DNA of 64,000 nt from Arcicella rigui (GTDB taxonomy: Bacteria; Bacteroidota; Bacteroidia; Cytophagales; Spirosomataceae): the NCBI RefSeq assembly GCF_034929435.1, contig NZ_JAYFUM010000023.1:1-64000 (forward strand), read 5' to 3'. Each line of letters starts with the position of its first letter. Within the stretch, counting starts at the first letter, position 1. Positions 1 through 9,162 of this stretch are shown in pieces. The translations under genes and the position numbers were made by a program. Below the pieces are notes generated by a model, which was not told where the DNA came from, searched no databases, and worked only from the letters and a program-made list of their open reading frames with translations.

Positions 1-405
1 TAAAAAAACGACCGTTTTAATTTTAAAATTAAAATTGGCTTCGCCTCATATTTTAGTCACTTTACAAACCATTCACCGCACGCATATAAAGGCTTCTTAA
101 CATTTTTTAGTTTGATTATTTGTGTAGAAATACATTTTTATCAATGAAAAAGTGATTTGAACTACATTTTTTCAAAGGAAAAATAGTGAAAAGGACTTTT
201 GATGGGCTATTTATTGCTTTGAAGATGGTTCTTAGTCGTTCGATTGTAGAAGATTGTAATGCTATTTTTTACCCGAATTATTCTTAGGCATTCTGGTAAT
301 AACAGTACAGTACATGAATGTTGGTACTGTGTATTTGTATTTTTTTGTTTAAAAATAAAACTATTTGTTTATTTTTTGACTGAATAACGATACAGAACCA
401 CTAAG
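1..405. other. Intergenic leader before sigma factor gene
   Basis: No gene is supported in these 405 bases. Positions 15-34 form a perfect 20-base AT-only palindrome (TTTTAATTTTAAAATTAAAA), which could be the terminator of a gene lying before the window. The rest is AT-rich with short T runs. The promoter of the sigma factor gene should lie near its end, but I could not find a clean TTTG plus TAnnTTTG pair. Confidence 0.5.
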
Positions 406-975
406 ATGAGCAGTAAATTAACTGAAAATGAGCTATGGGAGGCGTTTAAGCAAGGGGATGAAAAGGCATACTCTTTCATTTATAAACAACACGTAAGTGC
501 AATGTATAGGTATGGAATGAGCCTCTCGTCGCTTTCTGAATACTTTGTTTTTGACTGTATCCACGATGTTTTTACGGATATTTGGGCAAAACGTAATTAT
601 ATTATTACGCCCAACAATGTCCGTTCGTATCTGCTGAGGGCTTTAAAAAACCGTATGCAAAATCAGATTTTACGAAAAGAAAGTAAATACTTGGCAATGA
701 ACGAAGGTGATTTTGATGAACTTTGGGACGAAGCCATTACCGAAGAAACAATTCATCTCAATAATCTTGAACCTATCTCAAAAGAGGAATTGGTAAATAA
801 ATTAATTAGCCAACTTCCCCCTCGCCAGCAGGAAGCCCTTCGCCTGCGTTTTGTAGAAGATTTGGAATATAATGAAGTAGCTGATATGATGAGTATCAAT
901 AGACAATCGGCACAAAATTTAGTCGTGCGTGCCGTAGAAAAATTACGTAAAGCAATTCCAAGTTTTAGTTTATAA
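406..975 (+). CDS. ECF RNA polymerase sigma factor, FecI-like
   Basis: A 189-residue sigma-70 family protein of the extracytoplasmic-function type. Sigma region 2 spans about residues 15-90 and region 4 about 130-182. Region 4 carries the typical LPPRQQEALRLRFVEDLEY stretch followed by a helix-turn-helix (EVADMMSINRQSAQNLVVRA). It should direct RNA polymerase to the genes just downstream when released by the membrane anti-sigma factor encoded 78 bp later. The order sigma factor, FecR, TonB receptor with STN domain is the classic FecIRA cell-surface signalling arrangement of Bacteroidota. The ATG start gives a full-length family protein. The family and role are secure; the inducing ligand is unknown. 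Confidence 0.93.
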   Translation: MSSKLTENELWEAFKQGDEKAYSFIYKQHVSAMYRYGMSLSSLSEYFVFDCIHDVFTDIWAKRNYIITPNNVRSYLLRALKNRMQNQILRKESKYLAMNEGDFDELWDEAITEETIHLNNLEPISKEELVNKLISQLPPRQQEALRLRFVEDLEYNEVADMMSINRQSAQNLVVRAVEKLRKAIPSFSL

Positions 976-1053
976 TTTTTTCGATATTTTTTTATATTTA
1001 AGTGAGTATATAATAAATGTGCCTGTGTCTATTTTGTAAATAGTAACAAACTT

Positions 1054-2136
1054 ATGGGCAATCATTATTTAATATACTCAGTAACAGACTTTTTGACGGA
1101 TGATTATTTCGTCACGAGTCAATTACACCCAAGTCCTGAAAGCGAGCATTTTTGGCAAACTTGGTACGCCAATCATCCACAAAAAAGAAGCGAATATACT
1201 GAGGCAAAAAATATACTTGTTTCCCTTCAAATGGGTTTGAAAAGCTACGAGCAAACCAATATTTCGACAGAAGCCAAAAACTATATTTTTCTAAGAATTC
1301 AAGAAACCAATCAGAAACGAGCATTTTTAAAACCATTACTTCATTTTCGTTCGCCCATTATTTGGGCCGGAGCAGCGGCTATCATTGTACTAATCGGACT
1401 TTTTTATTACTCTGTGGTGGTTGATACCTCTTACCACAAAAATCTTAGTGTTTTACCCAAAGCCAGTATCGAGCAGAAAAATACGCTTGATAAACCCATG
1501 CTTGTGCATTTGCCAGATGGTTCTGCGGTACTTTTAGCCCCCCAAAGTAAAATTACTTATCCCGAAAATTTCGAAAAAGACAGACGTTTGGTCATTCTTT
1601 CGGGTGAAGCCACTTTTGATATTTCAAAAGATGCCAACCGACCATTTTTGGTAATGGCAAACGAAGTAACGACCAAGGTTCTCGGCACAAGGTTTAATGT
1701 GAAGGCTTTTGAAAGTATGAAAGAAGTAGTGGTGTCGGTGCAAGAAGGGAAAGTAAGTGTTTTTAAAAACATGAATGTTAGAAAAAAGGAAAATGAACTG
1801 AAAGGCGTGATTTTGTTGCCTAATCAGCAAGCCATTTTTAATAGAAGTACCGACCAGTATGATAAAAAGTTGATAAGCTCACCCATGATTGTAAACGCCA
1901 ATGGCATTTCATTTGAGTTTAATGAAGCTCCTTTGAGTGAAGTTTTTAAAAGAATTGAGCAGGCTTATAGCGTTGAGATTGTCTATAATGAATCGCTTTT
2001 GGCTGAATGTCAGGTAACTGGGACTTTTGAAAATGAAAGTCTTTTTCAAAAATTGGACATCATCACCAACATCATTGGCGGTTCTTATGAAGTATTGGAA
2101 GGTAAAATTTTAATTAATTCAAAAGGATGTAAGTAA
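1054..2136 (+). CDS. FecR-family anti-sigma factor
   Basis: A 360-residue inner-membrane anti-sigma factor. The cytoplasmic N-terminal part (residues 1-100) should hold the sigma factor. One hydrophobic membrane segment follows at about 101-122 (IIWAGAAAIIVLIGLFYYSV). The periplasmic FecR domain lies at about 145-235, with the family-typical LPDGSAVLLAPQSKITYP and GEATFDISKDANRPFLV stretches. The C-terminal 285-355 resembles the DUF4974 domain that meets the receptor's STN domain. It sits between the sigma factor and the TonB receptor, so it is probably the signal relay from outer membrane to cytoplasm. Length and layout are normal for the family. Confidence 0.93.
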   Translation: MGNHYLIYSVTDFLTDDYFVTSQLHPSPESEHFWQTWYANHPQKRSEYTEAKNILVSLQMGLKSYEQTNISTEAKNYIFLRIQETNQKRAFLKPLLHFRSPIIWAGAAAIIVLIGLFYYSVVVDTSYHKNLSVLPKASIEQKNTLDKPMLVHLPDGSAVLLAPQSKITYPENFEKDRRLVILSGEATFDISKDANRPFLVMANEVTTKVLGTRFNVKAFESMKEVVVSVQEGKVSVFKNMNVRKKENELKGVILLPNQQAIFNRSTDQYDKKLISSPMIVNANGISFEFNEAPLSEVFKRIEQAYSVEIVYNESLLAECQVTGTFENESLFQKLDIITNIIGGSYEVLEGKILINSKGCK

Positions 2137-2440
2137 TTAGGAATTATGAGTTTTGAATTATGAATTATGGTGAAGTATGAAAGTAATGAGGCAAAATTGA
2201 ATTTAGGATATATGCTTTTATCGTGAAATAATAAATATTTTGCTTATAGCCTACGGCATAGAGCCTAAAGCAAATAATACAGTTCAAGTAAATGTTTTAA
2301 TTAAGTTTCAGTAAAAAAAAGAGCCAGAAGGTGTGCAGACCTACTGGCTCAAAAAGTCCCCGATGAAGCACAGTCTAAAAAGGCTTGAAGGGGATTGTTG
2401 TGTTCAAAGTTTAGCAAAATCAAACAAAACAGTCAAAAGT
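2137..2440. other. Intergenic spacer with hairpin before TonB receptor
   Basis: This spacer holds two things. Near 2150-2180 the word GAATTATG recurs three times, a degenerate repeat style seen in other spacers of this window. At 2321-2350 an inverted repeat pairs GAGCCAG with CTGGCTC, and an inner four-base pair set (2329-2332 with 2339-2342) lengthens the stem. A downstream CCCC (about 2357-2361) and GGGG (about 2391-2394) could form a second stem. The hairpins lie just before the ATG at 2441 and could control or attenuate receptor expression. Confidence 0.45.
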
Positions 2441-5400
2441 ATGAAAAAAAAACATGTTTTATTCATCCAATGTATGAAAATTTCGTTGGTACAAGTTTTT
2501 ATTACACTATCTTTTATCAGCATTGGCGTGGCAAAAGATGTAGAAGCACAAGAAATTCTTAACAAAAAAGTAAGTGTTCTGTCGAACGACGAGAAGTTGA
2601 AAAATGTACTTTCTCAGATTGAGAAGTCGGCGAATGTAAGATTTTTTTATAGCCCACAAGCCATTAAAGCAGAGCAAAGAGTTTCTTTTAAAAGTCAAAA
2701 TGAAGTACTTTCTTCGGCTCTTGATAGACTTTTTAAGAACTTAAATATTGATTATCAGCTAAGTGGCAATCAGATTGTTCTCCGACAAAGAGAAAATGTA
2801 GTCATGCCCATTGACGATAAAAGAACGTCTGCTGAAAATACTCCGAGCGAAATTGAAGTGCTAAAACAAGTAGTAACAGGGACTATCAGCAACGAAAAAA
2901 ACGAACCATTGGTAGGCGTAACCGTCCTGTTGAAAGGCACACAACAAGGCACCGTTACCGACACCAAAGGACAATATCGCATAGAAGTACCTAATGGCAA
3001 TGCGGTACTTGTTTTTTCATTCATTGGTTATTATTCACAAGAAATAAAAGTAGGTTCGCAAGGCAATATCAGTTTGTCTTTGAAAGAAAACGTGGCGGCT
3101 TTGGAAGAAGTAGTCGTAACGGGGGTTTTTGATAAACGTACTCGTATGGAATCGTCGGTGGCTATTTCGGTTTTAAATAGCAGACAATTAGCGATTCAAG
3201 CTCCCACCAGTGCGGCGGATTTATTGAAAAATATTCCGGGCGTATTCGTCAATTCATCTTTAGGAGAAATCAGAAATACCGTTTATTCTCGTGGTGTTTC
3301 GGTAGGTTCAAACGACGGAGCTTCTGGTTATTATTATGTTTCGATGCAAGAAGACGGTTTACCCGTAACTAACGCAACTTTCGGCAATTACGGCCCAGAT
3401 TACTTCCTTCGTACAGATGCAACTTTAGGGAAATTAGAAGCAGTACGTGGCGGAACTGCCTCAATTTTAGGGAATAACGCTCCGGGCGGAATTTTTAATT
3501 ATGTTTCAAAAACAGGAACAACCGAGTTTACGGGCGAAGTGCGTGCCAAGTATGGTTTGGAAGGAAATGGCAAAAATCCATTTTATCGTACAGACCTTAA
3601 TTTCGGTGGGCCTTTGAATGTTGATAAATCGTTGACTTATAATATTGGCGGTTTCTATCGTCAGGCAGACGGAGCAAGATACCCCGGCTATCCGATGAAT
3701 AATGGCGGACAAGTAAAAGCCAATTTAGTAAAAACTTATAAAAGCGGTAGCTTAAAATTGTACTTAAAATACCTAAACGACCATAATGCATGGTTTGAAT
3801 TTTTACCAACTATCGGTTTTACAAATCCTACTTTACCAGCTGGCGTAACGCAAACAAATACGGTTTTGATTCCATCGGTACAAGCAGATTTTACGATAAA
3901 TGATACGGGTCAAAAAGTACATTTTGATTCGAGAGATAAAATTCACTCAACCGACAAATCTATTGGTTTGAACTGGGAGCAAAGTATTGGCGAGGGTTTA
4001 ACAATAGAAAACAAGGCAAGATATTCTGATAAAAGTTCCGTTTGGAATACTACTGCCGTAGCCTATCCTTTTGCGGCTGATGGTTTGGTTTTCTATGCGA
4101 TACCGGGTCTTTTGGGACAATTTGGTACTTATTCTTACAAAGATTTAGCTTCTGGAACACAATTTGGCTCTATTACGCAAGCTCCAAATATCATCAATGG
4201 TAATTTTGCAGGCTTCAATTTTATTGATAATGGTAGCAATTTCCCAGGAGCTTCTATTCAGAAAAACTCACTGTACTTCAATCCATTGTTTTATTCAGAC
4301 AATAGAATGAAAGAATTTATCGACCAGTTTACGATTACCAAAAAAGTAAAAGACATGAGTTTTACGGCTGGTTTATTTTATGCTAATTCTAATTTGGATA
4401 GAATGAACACAACAGATGCTGGAATTGCATTTTCACAAATGACTTCGCCACGTCCAACCCTAACAGCCATTACTTTGTCAGGTTTTGATGGCAAAACTTA
4501 TCAAATCACAAATCCTGATGGTGTAATTGGTGGTTCAGGAAAAAGTGCTGCCGTAAACGTTATCACAGCAAATCAGCAACAAACTGCTTTATTTTTTGGA
4601 CATAACTGGACGCTTAGTTCTGCTTTAAATTTTGATTGGGGCCTTCGTTATGAAAAAGTGGCTTACTCTGGTACAAACCAAATTGCTACGGCAACGGCTT
4701 CAACAACTGGTGGAACAGATGGCAATCCTTTGACTTTTTATGATAATTCGAGCGGGAAAATCACCGCAAAATATAGTTACGATAAGCTAAGTGTGAATAC
4801 TTTCTCATTCTCTGGAGGTTTAAATTACAAATTTGCTGATGACCAGGCCGTTTATGCCCGTGTTTCGCAAGGAAGTAAAGCACCAGATTTAGATATGTTT
4901 GTTACGGTAAATACTGCTTTCGGGGCAGCCAATTTAAATCCAATTGCTCAGAAAATTCAACAAGTTGAAGTCGGTTATAAAGTGAAAAAAGGAAGTACGA
5001 ACCTCTTTGTAACGCCATTTTTCAGCATCTTGAGTAACGTACCGCAACAAGTGACGGGACAAGAAACAGCAGATTTGTCGTCAACTTACAATACGCCAGT
5101 GTTGTACAATAAAATCACGACGATGGGTATTGAAATTGAGGCCAATCATAATTTCACAAAAAACCTAAGTATTCGTGGTGTAGCCACTTTCCAATCTTCA
5201 AAAGCAACCGAATACAGAACTTGGATTTTGGGAGCAAACGGCAAAGCGGATGATAAAATTCAGGATTTTTCAGGCAATGAAACAGACAATAATGCCAGAG
5301 TAATCGTTAGAATTTCTCCTACTTATAACAAAGGCAATTTCTATTCATCACTTGATTTTTCTTACATGGGCAAGCGTGCTGCCAACGTAGCCAATACCTT

Positions 5401-5656
5401 TTATTTGCCAGCTTTTACACAATCTAACTTGAATTTGGGCTATAATCTGAATGCTAAATGGCAATTACAAGCCAATATCAACAACATTTTTAACCAAAAT
5501 GGCGTGATGGGCTGGTCGGCTCCGGGCGGTTTCCCTGCTGCTTTGGACAGACAAGGTTTTACAAAAGCACAGTTAGAAGCAAACCCAAATGCGGTTTATT
5601 CAACATTAAGTTTGCCTCCAAGAGCTTATTTCTTGACGGCTACATTTAAGTTTTAA
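2441..5656 (+). CDS. TonB-dependent receptor with STN signalling domain
   Basis: An outer-membrane TonB-dependent receptor, 1071 residues from the ATG at 2441. That start (MKKKHVLFIQCMKISLVQVF) gives a normal signal peptide ending near EAQ. An upstream GTG at 2333 would add 36 unlikely residues and lies inside a hairpin. Domains from the ATG: STN (secretin/TonB short N-terminal) about 30-85, carboxypeptidase-regulatory-like domain about 110-190, plug domain about 200-330 (LEAVRGGTASILGNNAPGG), then the beta-barrel ending in aromatic TATFKF. STN receptors signal to FecR-type anti-sigma factors, matching the two upstream genes. No SusD gene lies nearby. The ligand is unknown; the adjacent glycosidases suggest a rhamnose-containing plant glycan or glycoside rather than a siderophore. 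Confidence 0.9.
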   Translation: MKKKHVLFIQCMKISLVQVFITLSFISIGVAKDVEAQEILNKKVSVLSNDEKLKNVLSQIEKSANVRFFYSPQAIKAEQRVSFKSQNEVLSSALDRLFKNLNIDYQLSGNQIVLRQRENVVMPIDDKRTSAENTPSEIEVLKQVVTGTISNEKNEPLVGVTVLLKGTQQGTVTDTKGQYRIEVPNGNAVLVFSFIGYYSQEIKVGSQGNISLSLKENVAALEEVVVTGVFDKRTRMESSVAISVLNSRQLAIQAPTSAADLLKNIPGVFVNSSLGEIRNTVYSRGVSVGSNDGASGYYYVSMQEDGLPVTNATFGNYGPDYFLRTDATLGKLEAVRGGTASILGNNAPGGIFNYVSKTGTTEFTGEVRAKYGLEGNGKNPFYRTDLNFGGPLNVDKSLTYNIGGFYRQADGARYPGYPMNNGGQVKANLVKTYKSGSLKLYLKYLNDHNAWFEFLPTIGFTNPTLPAGVTQTNTVLIPSVQADFTINDTGQKVHFDSRDKIHSTDKSIGLNWEQSIGEGLTIENKARYSDKSSVWNTTAVAYPFAADGLVFYAIPGLLGQFGTYSYKDLASGTQFGSITQAPNIINGNFAGFNFIDNGSNFPGASIQKNSLYFNPLFYSDNRMKEFIDQFTITKKVKDMSFTAGLFYANSNLDRMNTTDAGIAFSQMTSPRPTLTAITLSGFDGKTYQITNPDGVIGGSGKSAAVNVITANQQQTALFFGHNWTLSSALNFDWGLRYEKVAYSGTNQIATATASTTGGTDGNPLTFYDNSSGKITAKYSYDKLSVNTFSFSGGLNYKFADDQAVYARVSQGSKAPDLDMFVTVNTAFGAANLNPIAQKIQQVEVGYKVKKGSTNLFVTPFFSILSNVPQQVTGQETADLSSTYNTPVLYNKITTMGIEIEANHNFTKNLSIRGVATFQSSKATEYRTWILGANGKADDKIQDFSGNETDNNARVIVRISPTYNKGNFYSSLDFSYMGKRAANVANTFYLPAFTQSNLNLGYNLNAKWQLQANINNIFNQNGVMGWSAPGGFPAALDRQGFTKAQLEANPNAVYSTLSLPPRAYFLTATFKF

Positions 5657-5667
5657 AATACCAAAAC

Positions 5668-5698
5668 ACTCATGGCATCAGTGATTGATGCCATGAGT
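5668..5698 (+). terminator. Hairpin terminator or attenuator after TonB receptor
   Basis: A perfect 13-bp stem (5668-5680 with 5686-5698, sequence ACTCATGGCATCA and its complement) with a five-base loop, 12 bp after the receptor stop. No strong T run follows, so it may only reduce read-through into the rhamnosidase gene 50 bp downstream or protect the mRNA end. Confidence 0.6.
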
Positions 5699-5747
5699 AA
5701 ATGCTAAAACCTAAAAAATATTAATTTAAACGGTTTATTCAAAAACA

Positions 5748-8700
5748 ATGAAGAGAAAATATCAGCTCCTCCAGACAGCCATTGCTGCACTGATGGTAGG
5801 TGTAATGGATGGCAATGCACAGAAAGCCAACCCTTTACATCAAAATTTCCAAACGCCACCTAATACCGCTAAACCCAGAGTTTGGTGGCATTGGATGAAC
5901 GGAAACATTACAAAAGACGGTATCCAAAAAGATTTGGAGTGGATGAGTCGTGTGGGAATTGGTGGTTTCCAAAACTTTGATGCCAATTTGATGACTCCCG
6001 TAGTTGTGCCTAAAAAATTGGTGTTTATGACACCCGAATGGAAAGATGCTTTCAAGTTTACAACTGAATTTGCCACTAAAAAAGGACTTGAAATGGCGAT
6101 TGCTGGTTCGCCTGGTTGGAGTGTTACGGGTGGCCCTTGGGTTGAGCCTCAAGATGCCATGAAAAAGTATATCTGGACAGAAGCAATCGTTGAAGGAGGA
6201 AAAAAACAAAATATTCAATTGCCAAAATTGCCCGAAGCAGTAGGTAAATTTCAAGAAATCGGTACAGAATCAGGCGGATTAATGGGCGGTTTTATTGGTA
6301 AAATGCCACAATTTGCAGCGGATGCTCTTGTAATTGCCTATAAATTACCTTCAAACGAAAAACATTTGATGGATTTGAACCCCAAAATGACAAAAAGTGG
6401 GGGCGATTTTGATACAAAATTGATGTTAGACCATGACTTGAGCAAAGTGTATGAGCTACCAGCCATGGAAGTTGGCAAAGATATGTGGGTGCAGTATGAA
6501 TTCGATTCTCCACAGACTTTCAAGGCTTTTGCCGTTGGCGTAGGTGCAGCAGGCGAATTGGCTGAATTCAACGGCGGGCCAACCAACCGTAGTTTAAAAG
6601 TAAGTGACGATGGCGTAAATTTCAGAACGGTAGCCAAAGTTCCTAACAGTACTTTGCCATTTATTACCGTGGGCATTCCTGCAACTACGGCTAAATATTG
6701 GCGAATTTGCTTTGAAACACTTCCAGGTGTAGCAAATCCTTTTGCGGCTATGGTTGGCATACCAACAGGCGAGCCAAAACCTGAGGGTACTAAAATCTCT
6801 GAATTTGTGCTGTTTAATACTTCTCGTATCGACCAAACTGAAGAAAAAGCAGGTTTTGCTCCGTGGAAAGAAGACTCAAAAAGCTATTTGCCCGAAAATG
6901 CTGACGTGATTCCTGCGGAGAATGTGGTTGATTTAACGAGTAAATTAAAAGCTGACGGCAGTGTAGAATGGGATGTTCCTGCTGGAAATTGGATGGTAGT
7001 GCGTTTGGGATATTCATTAACGGGTCGTCAAAATCACCCTGCATCGCCAGAAGCTACGGGTTTGGAAGTAGATAAATTAGATAAAGAAGCCGTAAGAAAG
7101 TACATCAATACTTATTTGGATATGTACAAAGATGCCACGGGTGGCATGATGGGAGCAAAAGGACTTGAGTACATGATTTTGGATAGCTACGAGGCGGGTC
7201 ACATGAACTGGACGAAAAATATGCCAGCAGAATTTAAGAAAAGACGTGGCTACGACCTTACTACTTGGATTCCAGTACTAACGGGTAGAGTAGTGAAAAA
7301 TGTAGAAGCCAGTGAAAAATTCTTGTGGGATTTTAGAAAAACCATTGGCGAAATGATTGCCGAAAACCATTATGATGTGATTGGCGAAGAACTGCACAAA
7401 AGAGGGATGAAACGCTATACTGAGTCACATGAAGGCGGTCGTATTTACTTAGCGGATGGGATGGATGTAAAACGTAATGCTGATATTCCGATGTCTGCGA
7501 TGTGGACGCCTGGAAGTTTGGCAGGTGGAAATAACGAAGAAGTACGCAGTGAAGCCGATATTCGTGAAGCAGCATCGGTAGCCAATATTTACGGACAAAA
7601 TATTGTAGCCGCAGAGTCAATGACTTCTATTCAAAATGCTTTTAGTTGGAATCCAGAAAAATTAAAACGTACTGCCGATTTGGAATTGGCTTCGGGCTTG
7701 AACCGTTTTGTGATTCATACTTCCGTTCACCAACCTTTAGACGATAAAAAACCGGGCTTTTCACTTGGACCATTTGGTCAGTATTTTACTCGTCATGAAA
7801 CTTGGTCTGAAACTGGCGGAAAAGCATGGATGGAGTATTTAGGAAGAAGTAGCTATATGCTTCAACAAGGTAAAAACGTAGCGGATATTTTGTATTACTA
7901 TGGCGAAAACACCAATATTACATGGATTTGTCGTGAAAAATTACCGAATATTCCAGCAGGATTTGAATTTGATTTCGTGAACGCTACCGCTCTTCAAAAT
8001 GTGATTGAAGCGAAAAATGGCAAATTAGTTGCCAAAAGTGGCAATACTTATCAAGTATTGATGTTGGACGAATCGGCTAAAGTAATGACTTTATCAGTTT
8101 TGAAAAAAATCAAAGCTTTGGTAGAAGCTGGCGTGAAAGTAATTGGCGATAAACCTATAAAATCACCAAGTTTGTCGGATAATGATGAGGCTTTCCAAGC
8201 GTTGGCAAATGAGATTTGGAAAAATCCCAATGTAACCATTTTTGATAAACTGAATCTTGAAGCGGATGTGATTATCAAAAATGCTAAAAATAAAATCCTT
8301 TTCCGTCATCGTCAAACCGCAGACCAAGATATTTATTGGTTAGACAACAGAAGTCAAGATGATAATGAGGCAGAAATCAGTTTCAGAGTAACAGGTAAAG
8401 TACCAGAATTGTGGAATCCTGTTACAGGAAAATCTGAAAAAGTATCATACCAAATCAAAGACGGAAGAACCATCGTTCCATTGAAATTTGATGCTTGGGG
8501 AGCTTTATTTGTTGTTTTCAAAGACAAAGCTACTACCAACAGCTATACAGTACCTGTTATAAAAGAGAGCGTTTTAAGTACAATTGAAAGTCCGTGGAAA
8601 GTAGGTTTCAATGACAAAAATGTGACTTTAGATAAATTAGGTTCTTGGTCTGAAAACACAGATGTTGATATTAAGTATTTCTCAGGAACGGCTACTTATA

Positions 8701-9032
8701 GCAATACTTTCAAAATCAATGCTTTAGACAATAAAAAATCTTTTGAAATAGATTTAGGAGAAGTAAAAAATATCGCAGAAGTATTTGTGAATGGTAAAAA
8801 TGTAGGTGTTGTTTGGAAAAAACCGTTCAAAGTGGACATCACAGAAGCCATCAAAACAGGTGAAAATACGATTGAAGTAAAAGTAACGAACCTTTGGGTA
8901 AACCGACTCATCGGCGATGCACAGCCCAATGTGAAAAACAAAACAACTTTTACAACAATGCCTTTCTATCAAGCTAATTCAACTTTACTGCCTTCGGGTT
9001 TATTAAGTGAAGTAAAGATTTTGCAGAAATAA
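5748..9032 (+). CDS. Glycoside hydrolase family 106 alpha-L-rhamnosidase
   Basis: A 1094-residue secreted enzyme of GH106, whose known members release alpha-L-rhamnose from plant glycans and glycosides by inversion. The signal peptide is residues 1-24 (ending GNAQ). The N-terminal block PRVWWHWMNGNITKDGIQKD and the following LEWMSRVGIGGFQNFDA are signatures of the family. The central barrel continues to about residue 800, and a C-terminal galactose-binding-like sandwich covers about 940-1090 (IAEVFVNGKNVGVVWKKPF). Length is normal for GH106. It is the only hydrolase co-directional with the sigma/anti-sigma/receptor genes and is probably their main target. Family assignment is strong; the linkage cut is unknown. 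Confidence 0.92.
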   Translation: MKRKYQLLQTAIAALMVGVMDGNAQKANPLHQNFQTPPNTAKPRVWWHWMNGNITKDGIQKDLEWMSRVGIGGFQNFDANLMTPVVVPKKLVFMTPEWKDAFKFTTEFATKKGLEMAIAGSPGWSVTGGPWVEPQDAMKKYIWTEAIVEGGKKQNIQLPKLPEAVGKFQEIGTESGGLMGGFIGKMPQFAADALVIAYKLPSNEKHLMDLNPKMTKSGGDFDTKLMLDHDLSKVYELPAMEVGKDMWVQYEFDSPQTFKAFAVGVGAAGELAEFNGGPTNRSLKVSDDGVNFRTVAKVPNSTLPFITVGIPATTAKYWRICFETLPGVANPFAAMVGIPTGEPKPEGTKISEFVLFNTSRIDQTEEKAGFAPWKEDSKSYLPENADVIPAENVVDLTSKLKADGSVEWDVPAGNWMVVRLGYSLTGRQNHPASPEATGLEVDKLDKEAVRKYINTYLDMYKDATGGMMGAKGLEYMILDSYEAGHMNWTKNMPAEFKKRRGYDLTTWIPVLTGRVVKNVEASEKFLWDFRKTIGEMIAENHYDVIGEELHKRGMKRYTESHEGGRIYLADGMDVKRNADIPMSAMWTPGSLAGGNNEEVRSEADIREAASVANIYGQNIVAAESMTSIQNAFSWNPEKLKRTADLELASGLNRFVIHTSVHQPLDDKKPGFSLGPFGQYFTRHETWSETGGKAWMEYLGRSSYMLQQGKNVADILYYYGENTNITWICREKLPNIPAGFEFDFVNATALQNVIEAKNGKLVAKSGNTYQVLMLDESAKVMTLSVLKKIKALVEAGVKVIGDKPIKSPSLSDNDEAFQALANEIWKNPNVTIFDKLNLEADVIIKNAKNKILFRHRQTADQDIYWLDNRSQDDNEAEISFRVTGKVPELWNPVTGKSEKVSYQIKDGRTIVPLKFDAWGALFVVFKDKATTNSYTVPVIKESVLSTIESPWKVGFNDKNVTLDKLGSWSENTDVDIKYFSGTATYSNTFKINALDNKKSFEIDLGEVKNIAEVFVNGKNVGVVWKKPFKVDITEAIKTGENTIEVKVTNLWVNRLIGDAQPNVKNKTTFTTMPFYQANSTLLPSGLLSEVKILQK

Positions 9033-9075
9033 GTGATTGAGCAAAATTTTTTTTAAAATTTGCTTTAGGCAGTAG

Positions 9076-9137
9076 GCTTTAGGCAATAGGCAAAATGTTT
9101 ATTTTTTGCTTAGAGCTTACAGCTTATTGCCTAAAGC
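9076..9137. terminator. Bidirectional terminator between convergent genes
   Basis: Imperfect 16-bp inverted repeat: GCTTTAGGCAATAGGC at 9076-9091 pairs with GCTTATTGCCTAAAGC at 9122-9137, one mismatch, 30-base loop. It lies between the convergent GH106 and acetylesterase genes. The same words recur in the hairpin at 11853-11920, so it belongs to a repeated intergenic element. Confidence 0.65.
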
Positions 9138-9162
9138 ACTACAATTAAATAAGTTCTATTTA

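Noticed and set aside
2333..2440. GTG start adding 36 residues to the TonB receptor
   Set aside because: It precedes an excellent signal peptide beginning at 2441 and lies inside a hairpin; kept only as a possible leader peptide.
2441..5656. Siderophore (FecA-type) receptor reading
   Set aside because: The FecIRA layout alone would allow it, but the next gene is GH106 and no iron-related gene is nearby; a glycan-related ligand is preferred, though not proven.
5835..6760. Overlapping 139- and 140-codon open frames antisense to GH106
   Set aside because: GH106 signatures on the plus strand cover the same bases; the antisense products have no recognisable features.
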